Positions 1 to 11,110 of a stretch of 64,000 nt of DNA are shown piece after piece. The stretch comes from Oncomelania hupensis (lineage: Eukaryota > Mollusca > Gastropoda > Littorinimorpha > Pomatiopsidae), in contig CM072523.1 in assembly GCA_036898135.1 (NCBI GenBank), positions 35,293,037 through 35,357,036 on the forward strand, written 5' to 3'. Within the stretch, counting starts at the first letter, position 1. Each line of letters starts with the position of its first letter. A model generated the notes under the pieces. It was not told the origin of the DNA, made no database searches, and worked only from the letters and a program-made list of their open reading frames with translations. Made by a program: the position numbers and the translations under genes.

Positions 1-1150
1 ATATGCAAAGTTGATCATGTTTATCAAGTACATAACTTTCCATTAATGCCGAGTATGTAAAATGCAGTGTCATGAAGGTAGCCATAACAAACGTTTTAGT
101 TTCATCGATAAGGGGAATATGTGTGCTTATAAAGAATGCGTGATATAGGCAGACGCGAGAGTGGGTATGCAAGTAATGTGTGTAGATTTATATAAGATGC
201 GAATGAATTTAAGACAATGGATGCGGATATAGGAAGATGCATGTGAATGTACAGTGAGAACTGCGTGTGATATTTACAGTCATAGGATGTTGAGATGTAT
301 TAGCGTGTTGGCTGTCATGGAAGCTGGAAGTGATACGGTATAGCATCAGTGATCAGAGCATTGGATATGTTGTTGAGGTGCGGGTGCCACAGGTGGCTTA
401 CGTTTAGTTTTCAGTTTTCAGTTTTCAGTATCAGTGTATAGATTGGCATCAGACATCTCTTCAATGCCAGTGATATTACTTCATAGTAACTTACACTCTC
501 TACCTCTATCATCTCACACACTCATTTTCTTTGTCATATTCGTCCTATTCAGTTCCTCCCTTTTGTTTCTTAAATTTCACCAGGTCATTTTCCAGTTACC
601 AACATTCAAAATATCAATCAATGAATTAATCGAAATAAATCAAATCAATCAATCAAAATTATTCAAATCAATCAATGAAACAATCAGACAATTGATCAGT
701 CAATGAATTTAAATTTATAAAATTAAAGGATTACCAAAGATAAAAATACACACACAAATCAATGAAAAAAGATTATTAAAAATTATTTTTACCAACAACA
801 AAAATTATTTTACCAACGACAACAAACAAAATCAAAGATGCACTTTGAAATCCTGTCAGGTATGATCAATTACTGAAAACAACAGGTAATGGTAATAATT
901 GGTATAATAAAAGAATAGCATTAATGATTGATAATAGTTGATACAAAGTTTGTGCTAATTGTTAATCTTTCTCCAGTCAGTTAATATCTTATGTTGGTCT
1001 CGATACTCAGGTAGGCATTTATAGATGATTGCTAATGTTTGCCTCTTTTATTTGCAGTTCAGTCATTAAACTGTATTATCCAGTGTATCAAGTTTGATCG
1101 ACTAAAAAGTCATTTGGATTAGGTCAGCGTTTGCCTATAAAGTACTGGGC
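1..1150. other. AT-rich stretch, no gene seen
   Basis: No convincing reading frame, RNA gene or element boundary was found. A short three-unit tandem of a TTTTCAG-like motif lies at about 408-430. On the minus strand an AATAAA lies near 1046-1052, about 100 bp beyond the stop codon of the ORF1-type protein, and could be its polyadenylation signal. Confidence 0.5.
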
Positions 1151-1153
1151 ATG

Positions 1154-2152
1154 TTACGCAACAAGCTTATCCAGGTCGCTAGAACGATTTGTAACAAAAA
1201 ACTGACCACTATTGTCCCGGACGCAGACCGAACCCCCCCGAACCCAGACTTCTTTCAACCGACCAGCCCTCTTCATCGATCTGGCTCTTGCAGCCGCCTG
1301 AGCCCTGACTTTGGTCAAATCATCATTGATGAAAATACGGCGGTGAAAGGTCTGACCGGACTGAGTTCTGCCAGGTGGAGGGAGAGGCCAGGCCAGGGCC
1401 GGGAACAAGTCTTCTGCCTTCACATTGCTTAGTTTCTTCTTGTTCTTGGTCAGTTCCTGTCTAGCTCTGAACGATACAAACTTTACAATTATGGCACGCG
1501 TCGATCCATCACTTAACTTAGGGCCAACTCTATGGCTTCGGTCTATGTCATCAGTGTCCAGTTCAGACCCAATGGCGGTAGCCACTGCAATCGTTAGTTT
1601 ATCAGTATCTTCATTCTCGGCCTCTGGTATTCCGTTGATTCTAACACTGTTTTGTCTTGTGTATTGCTCTAGGTCGTCTTGCCTTTTCTCAAGAACTTCA
1701 ATTTTGGTATCTTTTTTCTTGATTTCTACTTGTAGGTGGATTATCTGCTCCTTCAATGCCGATATTTCCTTCATCAACTCTGTAGCCACCGCCTTAGATT
1801 GAATAGTTAGGATACTAGGATCTGAAAGCGCAGCCCGTATCTCAGCTCTTAAGGCTTCGAGTATCTCCTTGCCCAGAGATGGCTTAGACATTTTCGCAGC
1901 AACCGCAGCGTACGACGTAGAGCCTGAAGGTGGCTTTCTAGGGAGTGGGGTGGGAGGATCAACGAGCGTACTATGCAGGAAGTCACTGAAGTTGTAGACG
2001 TGGGTATCGTCTGGATCGTCAAAATCTTCGGATGTTAAAGAATCGTCTGTACACTGTCTTTTTCCAGGCTCTTGCATTTGTAGCGGTGAAACTTCCTTTC
2101 TCTTTTCTACTCTGTTACTCACTGTTCCAATATTACCATCGTCTGTGGACAT
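1154..2152 (-). CDS. LINE ORF1-type RNA-binding protein, solitary
   Basis: Uninterrupted 332-residue frame. The N-terminal ~110 residues are low-complexity and acidic/Pro-rich. A heptad-like coiled coil follows at about 125-165 (ELMKEISALKEQI, then a Lys/Glu-rich run). Next comes an RRM-like block beginning DDLEQYTRQNSVRINGIPE and continuing with DRSHRVGP and RAIIVKFVSFRARQEL, as in L1/CR1-type ORF1 proteins that bind LINE RNA as nucleic-acid chaperones. The C-terminal domain follows. No endonuclease or reverse transcriptase frame follows downstream (toward 1), so this is either a LINE cut short after ORF1 or a stand-alone ORF1-derived gene. The family assignment rests on motif pattern; exact LINE clade unknown. 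The start was chosen as the first Met of the open frame. Confidence 0.75.
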   Translation of the reverse strand: MSTDDGNIGTVSNRVEKRKEVSPLQMQEPGKRQCTDDSLTSEDFDDPDDTHVYNFSDFLHSTLVDPPTPLPRKPPSGSTSYAAVAAKMSKPSLGKEILEALRAEIRAALSDPSILTIQSKAVATELMKEISALKEQIIHLQVEIKKKDTKIEVLEKRQDDLEQYTRQNSVRINGIPEAENEDTDKLTIAVATAIGSELDTDDIDRSHRVGPKLSDGSTRAIIVKFVSFRARQELTKNKKKLSNVKAEDLFPALAWPLPPPGRTQSGQTFHRRIFINDDLTKVRAQAAARARSMKRAGRLKEVWVRGGSVCVRDNSGQFFVTNRSSDLDKLVA

Positions 2153-3035
2153 AGAGACACTAACAAAAACAACAGCGGCAAAGACAGAGATAGTAGCAAA
2201 GTAGGCAAAACCTTCGCTGGTTTTACTGTATCAAATGCCATACATCACCAACAACAGCAACAGCTGTCATTCAGCAACAACACCATGTAGGCAGGAACGA
2301 TAAATCACAAGTTGACCTGATTGCAATTACTCTGACTGCGCATAGACACACATCGAAGACGGCGACAACAAGAGTACTAGCGTGAAGAATGTAAACACTC
2401 ACGGCATCGATGGTTGTCGTTGGCGCAACAATACGAAAGCAAAAACAGAACACAACACCACCACATTCACTTACGAAGGAAAGCTAACAGGTTATATATC
2501 TGAAGCTGTTTTGGTTTGCTTATTGTTCTGCTGTATTTGGATGTTGTGTCGTTGACGCTGCCGTGTTCTTACTGTTTTTTTTTCCTTCTATATGTACTGT
2601 CTGTAAGATTTTATTTCTTTTGCAACACTTTCTCACTAAGGGCACGAAAGTATAATATCACATCACAAATGGAGTCAAAGAATGAACTTAAACTGTCATG
2701 AACTGCAACACACAACACTGAGTTGCCAAATAGGCCTAGTTACATTTCGAAATTCGTACAGCCAGACACAGTAACACAGTTGTCACTCAGATGCACTGAA
2801 CTATGTCACATCAAACTATTTCATTTACAGACCTAACACACATTTTTGATCAACAATGAGAATACGTCGGCATTATCTGGCTAATAAAGATCAAAAATAC
2901 AACTTTTTGTAATTGAGACAACTATACTGACATCCCAACCAAGCAAGAGACCGCCGCAGCACAATATCACTCACTGCACCCGTCCGCCATGTTTTTTGTT
3001 CACCGATTTGTTTTGCTTTTCTTCTTCTTTACTTG
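2153..3035 (-). other. possible 5' leader of the ORF1-type gene
   Basis: Upstream of the ORF1-type frame on the same strand. No further coding exon is evident. A plausible CpG-containing 5' end lies near 2940-3000, but no promoter motif is clear. Confidence 0.25.
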
Positions 3036-3208
3036 CACCAGGGCCGGATCCAGGGGGTAGGGGGGGGTGCTAGGAGTGCTGCAGCATCCCCCACCCCCAC
3101 CCCTTGGCAACAACAAAAAAATAAATAAATAAATAAATAAATTTTAAAAAAAGTAGAAGATGGAAGTTTTTGTTCAACTGGAAATACGTTATGTAAGGCA
3201 GTTAGTTA

Positions 3209-3590
3209 CAGGACAGGACAGGATGCTATGCTATGTACGCGTCTTTCCCCAAGGCTCAAAGCGCGGCGATCTATACCAACATACACGCTCACCTGTCTCA
3301 TTTTACCCTCACACACACCAAATACACATACATCACTCAAACAGGTGGTGTACAGGCAGGGAGATCGCTATTAGAAGACGGAAGAAAATCGAATTTTTAT
3401 TTTTGAAATTTTTATATTGACTGCATCCTGTACCATTATTGAAGGAAGGGAGGAAACCGGAGTGCCCGGAGAAAACCCTCGGTGACCTCAGTAGTCTCGT
3501 ACCTATGTCACATACGTTCGCCCCTTGCGGCAATCGAACCCGCGACCTTCGGCATAGGAAACCGGCGACTTATCCACTGCGCCACGAGTT
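3209..3590 (-). mobile_element. tRNA-headed SINE (family C), copy 1
   Basis: Read on the minus strand it starts with a tRNA-like head: A box TGGCGCAGTGG near 3585 and B box GGTTCGATTGC near 3533. A body shared with copies at 46735-47092 and 49343-49600 follows (GGTACGAGACT, TCCGGTTTCCTCC, GATGCAGTC, TAGCGATCTC). The 3' end contains CGCTTTGAGCC and AAAGACGCG, resembling a CR1-type LINE tail, then a short (TGTCC)n tail at about 3209-3222. No protein is encoded; frames crossing it are chance. Confidence 0.7.
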
Positions 3591-3599
3591 TTACTTGTG

Positions 3600-3769
3600 G
3601 TGTTTCACCACTCTGTACCATACATTTTAAAAAGAACTAGACTAGCACCCCACCCCACCCCCTCCCTCGAACATGGATTGATCCAGCCCTGTGCACCCAC
3701 ATACACTTTAGACCAGCGTTTTCTATCTCTTTATAATGAGAGTGTCGGATTAGTAAACGTTAAATTAAA
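3600..3769. other. no feature seen
   Basis: Short unassigned sequence with a CCCCACCCC run; nothing supportable. Confidence 0.4.
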
Positions 3770-4003
3770 ACAAAAACAAAGTTTCGGTTATGCTAAATTA
3801 ACCCTCTAAAATCGTTATTATAAACGAAGTCGGTTATAGTCAAGTAAACCTCTAAAACTGTATTATAAACGAAGTTTCGGTTATAGTAAAGTAAACTTTA
3901 AAAACTTTACTGTAAACGGATTTTTGGTTATATTAAATATTCGGTTATACTAAAGATTTATTTGGTCCCAGGGCACTTTACTATATCCGAAGTTCACTGT
4001 ATT
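3770..4003 (-). repeat. degenerate tandem units and terminus of a pogo/Tigger-like DNA element
   Basis: About four imperfect units of roughly 50 bp recur (TATAAACGAAG, CGGTTATAGTAAAGTAAAC). On the minus strand the right end reads ACAGTGAACTTCGGATATAG, resembling termini of pogo/Tigger elements with subterminal repeats. The opposite terminus was not found, so the element is truncated or too decayed. Superfamily assignment is tentative. Confidence 0.4.
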
Positions 4004-4378
4004 ATATTTTAACAAATATTTAATATCTATGCTTGTCATTTAGTGCGTACATAATTGGTAGAAATACGTAGTTTTAATTGTTTGTCGTCTCCTTTAGCGG
4101 TTTACCATAAATATATCATTTAAGTGTCTCTCTAAAATGTCCACCGCTCAGAGACGCACGTTTTTAAAATTGTCGATCCATTCCTATATTTAATGATGTG
4201 GTTCAGTTCAGTTATTATGGCACGTCTGTTCACACTTTGGTGATATTTGACAACAAACAAACACATTTATTAATTAAACTTTAAAACAAAATGTATAAAA
4301 CTCTATCAACTGGTGATTTTAAACTGACACTAACAATTGTAACAATTTTGGATTATATAATATGTTTTTTTCGATTCC

Positions 4379-4639
4379 CCAAAGACTGTCCTCTTCTACT
4401 TTAAAAACTGATGACTGGGCATACGAATAAAAATATGATCTACTAATATTTTACCTGTACATGGGACAAGTAACATCTGCAGGGTATGTACATGTAGTAC
4501 TCCAGGAATTTGTTCTTAATTTCAATTAAAATATACTCTGCAGATGTTACTTGTCCATGTACAGGTAAAATATTAGTAAATAATATTTTTATTCGTGTGC
4601 CCAGTCATCATTTTTCAAAGTAGAAGAGGACAGTCTTGG
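4379..4639. repeat. foldback element with ~100-bp arms
   Basis: Left arm 4379-4482 and right arm 4537-4639 are near-perfect reverse complements (AAGACTGTCCTCTTCTAC opposes GTAGAAGAGGACAGTCTT; CTGCAGATGTTACTTGTCC opposes GGACAAGTAACATCTGCAG). They are separated by about 54 bp. Few mismatches suggest a young foldback/MITE insertion. No clear target duplication was identified. Confidence 0.85.
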
Positions 4640-4659
4640 AAACTTTAAAGTTGTAAATA

Positions 4660-5280
4660 CTTTAGGTTTATATGATGTTCTACTGCTTGGTTCAGTTTAA
4701 AAACAAACAAACTGCTTCATTACAAGTGTGTATATATGTGGTATGTAGCGCGCATACCAACGTGGGTATATGCACGGACACGCTGCAAAAAACCGCTTTC
4801 CGAACAAAATGGAATAGGAATTAATTTTTATTTTATTTTACAGTCTCTTCACCCACATGGGGATTTTCGACTCTAACCAACATCATAATATCTGCAACAA
4901 CCCCCACCTTCCACACCCATCCCCCTCCCCAACCTCCTAACCCCCCCCCCTCCACTCCTTCATCTTAAAAAGAAGCCTCGCCTCACTTCATCTTAGTCCC
5001 TCGACTTCGGAATCCGTCGTGTGGATCTGAGGGATGGCAGAAAAAGCAGACGTCCTTCTTCTCCACAGCATTCTGTGTGGAGGCTGCTGACAAGTTATCC
5101 GGCAATGTTATGTCGGTACGTCCTCTTCCTTCAGGTTGTCGGACCAGCTCTTTTCTCTAGCGCCCGGTGTGACATCCTCACAGTTCCTAGTATCTTAGCT
5201 GGGCTGGGAGCGAATGGGAGCATTCTGATTGGTCGACGCGTTACAAAATTCGACGCATGCGCACAGTGCTATCATAGTCT
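4660..5280. other. no gene seen
   Basis: Contains C-rich runs at about 4900-4955 and no reading frame with recognisable similarity. Confidence 0.4.
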
Positions 5281-5286
5281 TCGTAA

Positions 5287-5367
5287 GGGTTAGGGTTAGG
5301 GTTTGGGTTTGGGTTAGAGTTAAGAGTTTAGGGTTAGGGTTTGGGTTAGGGTTAGGGTTAGGGTTAT
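5287..5367 (+). repeat. interstitial telomere-type repeat
   Basis: Array of GGGTTA units with variants (GGGTTT, GAGTTA), about 80 bp. TTAGGG is the ancestral animal telomere repeat. The flanks at 5230-5280 and 5395-5430 both contain GCATGCGC-type sequence. Confidence 0.9.
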
Positions 5368-6388
5368 GACGCCTAAGAACTTCGTGAAAAAGCCGGCCCG
5401 ACATGACCTAGCGCATGCGCAAATGCGCTCGGATAAACTAGGAGACCCGGAACTTGAAGGATGTGACACCGGGTCTGTCTGCGATCGCATTCCACGGTGC
5501 CTTGCAGAGTGGAGTCTTGAAGATGGGCGTGTTAGCCAGAATAATGGACAATTGTGTACACAAAAATGAACTAAAACTCACTACATGAAACTTGAACACC
5601 CAGTAATAGTATCCCAAGTAACCGAGTGTATCACTTCTTATATCACAACTTCCTTTCCCTAGTATTTTTTTCTGAAGCCCGTCTCCTAACAGAGACATAG
5701 CACGAACCCGAATCCCCTTAGACTAAGCTGACTGCTAAAGCCACAAGCTCTATCCCTCGTGTCTGCTTCCCTCTTATAAAATGTTACAACTGCACTATGT
5801 AATAGGCCTTATCTAGTTATGAACGTGACATGCGTGCCGTATGCTTTGTGGTATGTGAGTGACTGAACCCCATTGTTTGTAGTTCCTGAGCTATTTATGG
5901 GTATTGGAAACAATAGTGTTTTTAATTGTTTTTACTTTATGTGTGTGTGGTTTAAAAAAAATTATTGTTGTACTATTCCCAAACGCGCAAAGCAAATTGA
6001 AGCTAATTTTTAAAAACAATCTTATGTCTTATGCCCTATATGAGGAGCGTTCCTTATGAAGATTTCTTGTCAAAGTTGCACAGTGTGCTGTTGACGGGTC
6101 GGAAATCTTCAATAGATACATTGAGTTCTAAAAATTCTTTCTTTTTTCTATATGATCTAAAGTTTTTCGGTAACGTTACTCTGTTCTACAATGAACACAT
6201 TGATTGCTGATCCTCAACGGAAAGAAGAAGTAGAGTTGGTGTTGTGTTTTGAGTTTTGAGTGATTCCTGTGGGTCCTATAAGTGTCCTGACCAGGTTCCA
6301 CACAAAGGCTATTCGTCTGTCTTTTGTGCTCTTTGAATATGTAGCTGATACGGAGCATATTTCTCAGCATTTTGGATTGGATTGTCTG
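5368..6388. other. no gene seen
   Basis: No recognisable coding, RNA or repeat structure beyond low-complexity sequence. Confidence 0.4.
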
Positions 6389-6888
6389 CACAAGTATATC
6401 AACTAACAAGTTAGTATCTCTCTTCTATGTCTCTATCGACGTGCGCGTACAACCGATTGCTTCCCTTTACATGCTTTGAGCTCCATAGAGCGTCATCGGC
6501 CTGAAACAACTTTTTAGAAACTTCAAAACCCAAGGGAATTATGGGTAGAGAAATCCTTTTTTGAAATAACGTCGGCTAAATCCTTCTTTAGTTTCTTTGC
6601 TCGAGCAAAGGCAACCTCATAGGTATGGAGCACTTCGTTCATTATAACTCCATCGCTGATAATACTGCTGACAAGTTTCTGCCTTTGTTCACTACCAGAA
6701 ATATGCAGTTCCTCTCCCAACTTTCGTTTTATTTCAGCGAGCACATCTTCGCGAGAACAGATTTCCCAGAATTCTCTATTCTATTTTTAGGTTTGGGATA
6801 TCCCCGTTTCAGCTTGTGGCTAAACGGGACCACCGCACGTCGACTAGGGGCAATACGAGATAATAACTTGTTAGTTGATATACTTGTG
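6389..6888. mobile_element. 500-bp element with terminal inverted repeats
   Basis: The ends 6389-6420 and 6857-6888 are inverted repeats of 32 bp with one mismatch (CACAAGTATATCAACTAACA at the left, its complement at the right). Weaker inverted similarity extends inward through a TCGACGTGCG motif. The interior holds an open minus-strand frame (separate entry). Not assigned to a superfamily. Confidence 0.6.
6523..6888 (-). CDS. unrecognised reading frame inside the inverted-repeat element
   Basis: The frame is open from the right terminus of the element to a stop at 6523-6525, about 120 codons; the first Met is at 6744. The residues look protein-like: a basic stretch (SRRAVVPFSHKLKRGYPKPK), then FWEICSREDVLAEIKRKL and an amphipathic helix AFARAKKLKKDLADV. 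Not recognised. It could be part of a transposon protein or an exon of a host gene. The upstream part lacks a Met, so splicing or truncation is possible. Low certainty that it is expressed. Confidence 0.3.
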
Positions 6889-7282
6889 ATTGTCTGGGGT
6901 CGCTTTTCAGTCGCTCTGTCAAAAGTGTCCAGGTCTCACATTAATTCAGTATTCCTCTTTCTGATTTATACCTTATCGTGCTGCGTATAAAGAGAATACT
7001 CTTGTCAATGTGCGTGTGCGATTTGTGTGTCCGGCTGAGCGTGCGTGTGTGTGTGTGTTTGTCTGTCTGTGTGTCTGTCTGTCTGTTTATTTGTGCGTTC
7101 GTGTGTTTCCAATTGAAGGCATCAGGAAATCCAATAGTTCGTTTAATTTAACTGACAAAATCAGCTACATGTAAGTCAAAACTCCAACTAACAAACCAAC
7201 TGACCAACTACGAGACGAATTATCCAACTGACTGACCAACCGACTGAACGCCTGATAGAATATTAATTGACGGTGTTTGTGG

Positions 7283-7284
<2 letters not shown>
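6889..7284. other. no gene seen
   Basis: GT-rich low-complexity sequence near 7010-7100; nothing else. Confidence 0.4.

Positions 7285-7367
<83 letters not shown>
7285..7367 (+). repeat. (GA)n microsatellite
   Basis: Uninterrupted GA dinucleotides of about 83 bp followed by a short GT run. A second compound GT/GA block lies at 7461-7525. Confidence 0.95.
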
Positions 7368-7372
<5 letters not shown>

Positions 7373-7481
7373 GTGTGTGTTTGTTTATGTATGTGCGCGT
7401 GTTTGTATGTTTGCATAGGTATGTGTTAGTGCGTGCGCGCGTTTGTGTGTCTGTTATGGTGAGAGAGAGAATGTGTGTGTA

Positions 7482-7514
<33 letters not shown>

Positions 7515-7525
7515 TAGAGAGAGAG

Positions 7526-8868
7526 ACAGACAGATAACCCAGGAATTTATATAAGATCATCGGTTTTTTAAGTTTCTTTCAGTTAAACCTATAAATAATA
7601 CGTTTTAAGACTGAAAACAAAAAGCACAAATCCCTGTCGTATTATCTGGTTTGTATAGTGTGAAAATATAGGATGGGCAAAATGTTATAACAAAGACGAA
7701 AACCGGTTTCTAATGCACCCAATCGCACCAGCGCGCTTAGCTACAGTACCAGAAGTAGTAACGTAAGACTACATGTATACATTGAGAGTAAGGGGAACAC
7801 GCCAACCGTGAATATATTATAATACCCTATGGTGACTTTACATTGCGAAATATCAAAACAACTTTCTTCAGCCCTCTCGCGCCGCTAGGTGAATAATCGA
7901 ACAACTCGAAGATCGATCACCCCACACAAGCCGAACGGGATCGATAGCAAGGTAACCCTTGCTGTCACTTATACTGTACACTTATCGCTTGCACCCTGCA
8001 CTGTACGTTGTCTGTACATGTGTTGTATTTCTACTAAGAGAAAGACCGAAAATAAAGTTAGGGGATTTAATTATATAGGGGTACCTTGAGTAAAGTTGTG
8101 AACCTGTAGTATTAGTCACTAGAACTGGTTCTATTGAATATATTTTGTGGAACGATTTCCCACCCACACCACCATCCACCCACCCCTTTCCCTTGCATAT
8201 GTAAGTCGACTGTCTGTTAGAATATGCTAGACGGTTTACTGCCATCCCAACCTTCTTCTACACTTTCAAACAGAATAAACAAAAAACAAACAAACAAACA
8301 AACAATCGTTTTTGGCATGCAGCAGCAGCTTGGGTACTGACAGTTCGTAAGAACTCTCTATCTTCAAACGCATAAGGCAAAAGTTTACAATCAATAGCAA
8401 AGCTTAGTAAATTGGGTGGTGGTTTCTTTATTTTATTTTATTTGGGTCGAGGAAACAATTTGACAGACAGGCACCGTCTTATCCAGTGTGGTCTTTAAAA
8501 AAAAAAAAGAAGCTTACTTTAGAGTTGTATTAAAGTTGTCAGCTACGTACAAAGGAAACAAAGTGAGATTTGCATATGTGCACGTGGTAGCCCCTTCCCC
8601 CCTTTCTCCTTATCTTCCCACTCTTTTCACCCTGCCCCTCGCAACTTCCGCCCCTTTCGTCCTGCTTTACTTCAATCCCCAGTCAAATCCTTCTCCCTCA
8701 CCACCCACCCACACCCTCCCAACTCAATCCTCTCTCCCTCCCTTTTTCTCTCTCTCACACACACGCAAACGCACAAACAAACACACACACACGCACGTTG
8801 TAAGACTCGGCTTTATTGCCTAAAACCTTTATCATAGTAGACGGTCCAATACCAGTGTCAATGTCAAT
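7526..8868. other. no gene seen
   Basis: No supported gene. Pyrimidine-rich low complexity at 8585-8760. Confidence 0.4.
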
Positions 8869-8881
8869 CTTTCTGTCTCTG

Positions 8882-8961
<80 letters not shown>
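8869..8961 (+). repeat. (CT)n microsatellite
   Basis: CTGTCT units followed by a pure CT run. Confidence 0.95.
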
Positions 8962-8963
<2 letters not shown>

Positions 8964-9225
8964 GCCCCTTTGCAATAACAAGAGGCTCATGGGCAGAACG
9001 CTCTTGGGATGTGCAGGAGAGCCAATATTCGAATCTTGAGAGTAACGGGAGTTTTTATGTTATTTTATTATCTCCACAGCCGCAAAAATATCGACTGTAT
9101 ATAATAACTTCTTTATCGGCGATTCACGTCCTCGGCGTTGCCGTATTGCCCTATTAAAGAAACCGGCCATTCTTTCAAAAATGCCTGGTGATGTAGATTG
9201 AATTCAAATGGCCATAGTCTATATA

Positions 9226-9252
9226 GATATATATATATATATATATATATAT
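9226..9252 (+). repeat. (AT)n microsatellite
   Basis: Short pure AT array. Confidence 0.85.
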
Positions 9253-9416
9253 TTATGTCGAGCAGAGGGAATCAGTTGACAGGGGGTCAAGTTTGACACT
9301 CCCCCGTCCTTCATAATGCCAGGTGCAAGCGGCTTGAGTAAAGAGACACTGATTTTCTATCATATATTATGAGCAGCACTTGACCTAGCAAGTGCTTTCG
9401 TAATGGCCTGCCTTAA

Positions 9417-9604
9417 TTGGAAGGTTGGTGGAAGGTTCTTGGAGGTTCAAAAACTATTTTCGAGGTTCTCAGATCCCGAACCTAGATTGCGGAACCTTTT
9501 TGGACAAAAAGAAAAAAGGTTCAGAAACTTAGAATCTGGATCTGAGAATCTCGAAAAAAACAAACGTTTTTGAACCTCCACAAGCCTTCGACGAACCTCC
9601 CAAT
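9417..9604. repeat. imperfect foldback sequence
   Basis: The left part (GGAGGTTCAAAAAC, GAGGTTCTCAGATC) is mirrored by the right part (GATCTGAGAATCTCG, GTTTTTGAACCTCC). Arms are about 60 bp with mismatches around a central AAGAAAAAAGG-type spacer. Probably an old foldback element. Confidence 0.6.
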
Positions 9605-9643
9605 AAAAACAGGCCATAAGAACAATTCATCTCTATCCCTACC

Positions 9644-9646
<3 letters not shown>

Positions 9647-9733
<87 letters not shown>

Positions 9734-9743
9734 TTCTCTCTCT
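9647..9743 (+). repeat. (CT)n microsatellite
   Basis: Near-pure CT array. Confidence 0.95.
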
Positions 9744-10074
9744 GTATGTAAATTTTTTGTTGTTGTGTACTTTGCTTTTAACAAATTGAACCTCTTAAGA
9801 TTGTTTCATTGTTATTGTCTCCTAATAAGATTTGTTTTTAATGTTTCTAGCCGTTTATTATAGTAGTAGTGGTGGTATATATAGTTGTAGCAGTAATGGC
9901 GGGTGGGTTTTTGTCTTTTGTATTTGTTGTAATAAACGTGGTTTTTTTTTAAATTTTATTTTATAATGGTATATTACATTTTCATGCTATCTTTATCTTA
10001 TTATAAAAGGTCTGAGTGTAAGAATAGGCTCATGCCTAAAATCTTAACCTTTAAAAATAAAGTTCTGAAGTCTG

Positions 10075-10076
<2 letters not shown>

Positions 10077-10152
<76 letters not shown>
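10077..10152 (+). repeat. (CT)n microsatellite
   Basis: Pure CT array. Confidence 0.95.
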
Positions 10153-10154
<2 letters not shown>

Positions 10155-10343
10155 ATTTATGACATTTATGAAGTGCGTACTCGAAGCAGTGAAACAATGC
10201 CATTAAAAACACTCATCATCATTCTATACATTGACAGACTTAACTAAGTCACCACTGGCTTAAATAGCCAATGTAAATCTTTGGCAAGTATAAGTTTATA
10301 ATTAGAAGAAGAAAAAACCTTAATGGTGTCAAAAGCCCACCAT

Positions 10344-11110
10344 TAGTCACAGTCGCTTGTCATCACTCTTTCCAAAAAGGGTAACTTTCATTGAGTGTCA
10401 AAATTACCGCACCATCACCCTCATCAGTCATCCCAGCAAAGTTCTCTGAAAATAATACTCAACAGGTTGAATCCCCAAGCTGAGCAAATCATAGCTGAAG
10501 AGCAAGCAGGATTCTGGGCAGAGCGAAGTACTTCTGTGCAGATTTTCAAACTGTGAGAAACACCTAGAGCACCAACAACATCTATATCATGTGTTTGGAG
10601 ACTTCAAGAAAGCGTTTGACCGCGCCTGACATGCAGCTCTATGAGCAACCATGAGAGTGTACAACATCAGCCTAAACATTATTAAAGTCATCAAAAGCCT
10701 GTATGACAAGGCTACCCAGTGCAGTCCTCCACAACAGCGCCATCGGGAACTGGTTAAGAACAACAATCGGCGTGCGTCCAGGATGCATATTCTCTTCAAC
10801 ACTCTTCAACATCTTTCTATAGCGCATCATGGCAGATGCAGTGCAGAACATGAAGGTAGAGTCCACATAGGGTGTGGAGCAATCTCCAACCTCCGTTTTG
10901 CTGATGACATTGGTGGATTGGCTGTAGAGGAACAAGAACTTGAACAGCTAGTACAGAGGCTTGGCACCACATCCGATCCTTTAGAATGGAAATAGACGCA
11001 GATAAGACCAAAATGGTAACCAACAACACCAATGGCATCAACACGGACATCAAAGTCAAAGGCCAATCTCTCAACACGGTGCATAATTTCAAATGTGTAG
11101 GAGCAATTGC
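10344..11110 (+). pseudogene. older RTE-like LINE fragment, left half
   Basis: Aligns by eye to the reverse transcriptase part of the intact LINE (homologous to about 13095-13862 there) but has many substitutions, indels and stops. It breaks off at GGAGCAATTG, where the young LINE begins. Its continuation is found at 14453-14985, so the young LINE is inserted into this copy. Confidence 0.85.

Noticed and set aside
3036..3075. hAT-like terminus (GGGCCGGATCCAGGGGG); similar ends near 17738 and 21125
   Set aside because: Only single, degenerate ends were found at each site; no paired inverted repeat or target duplication.
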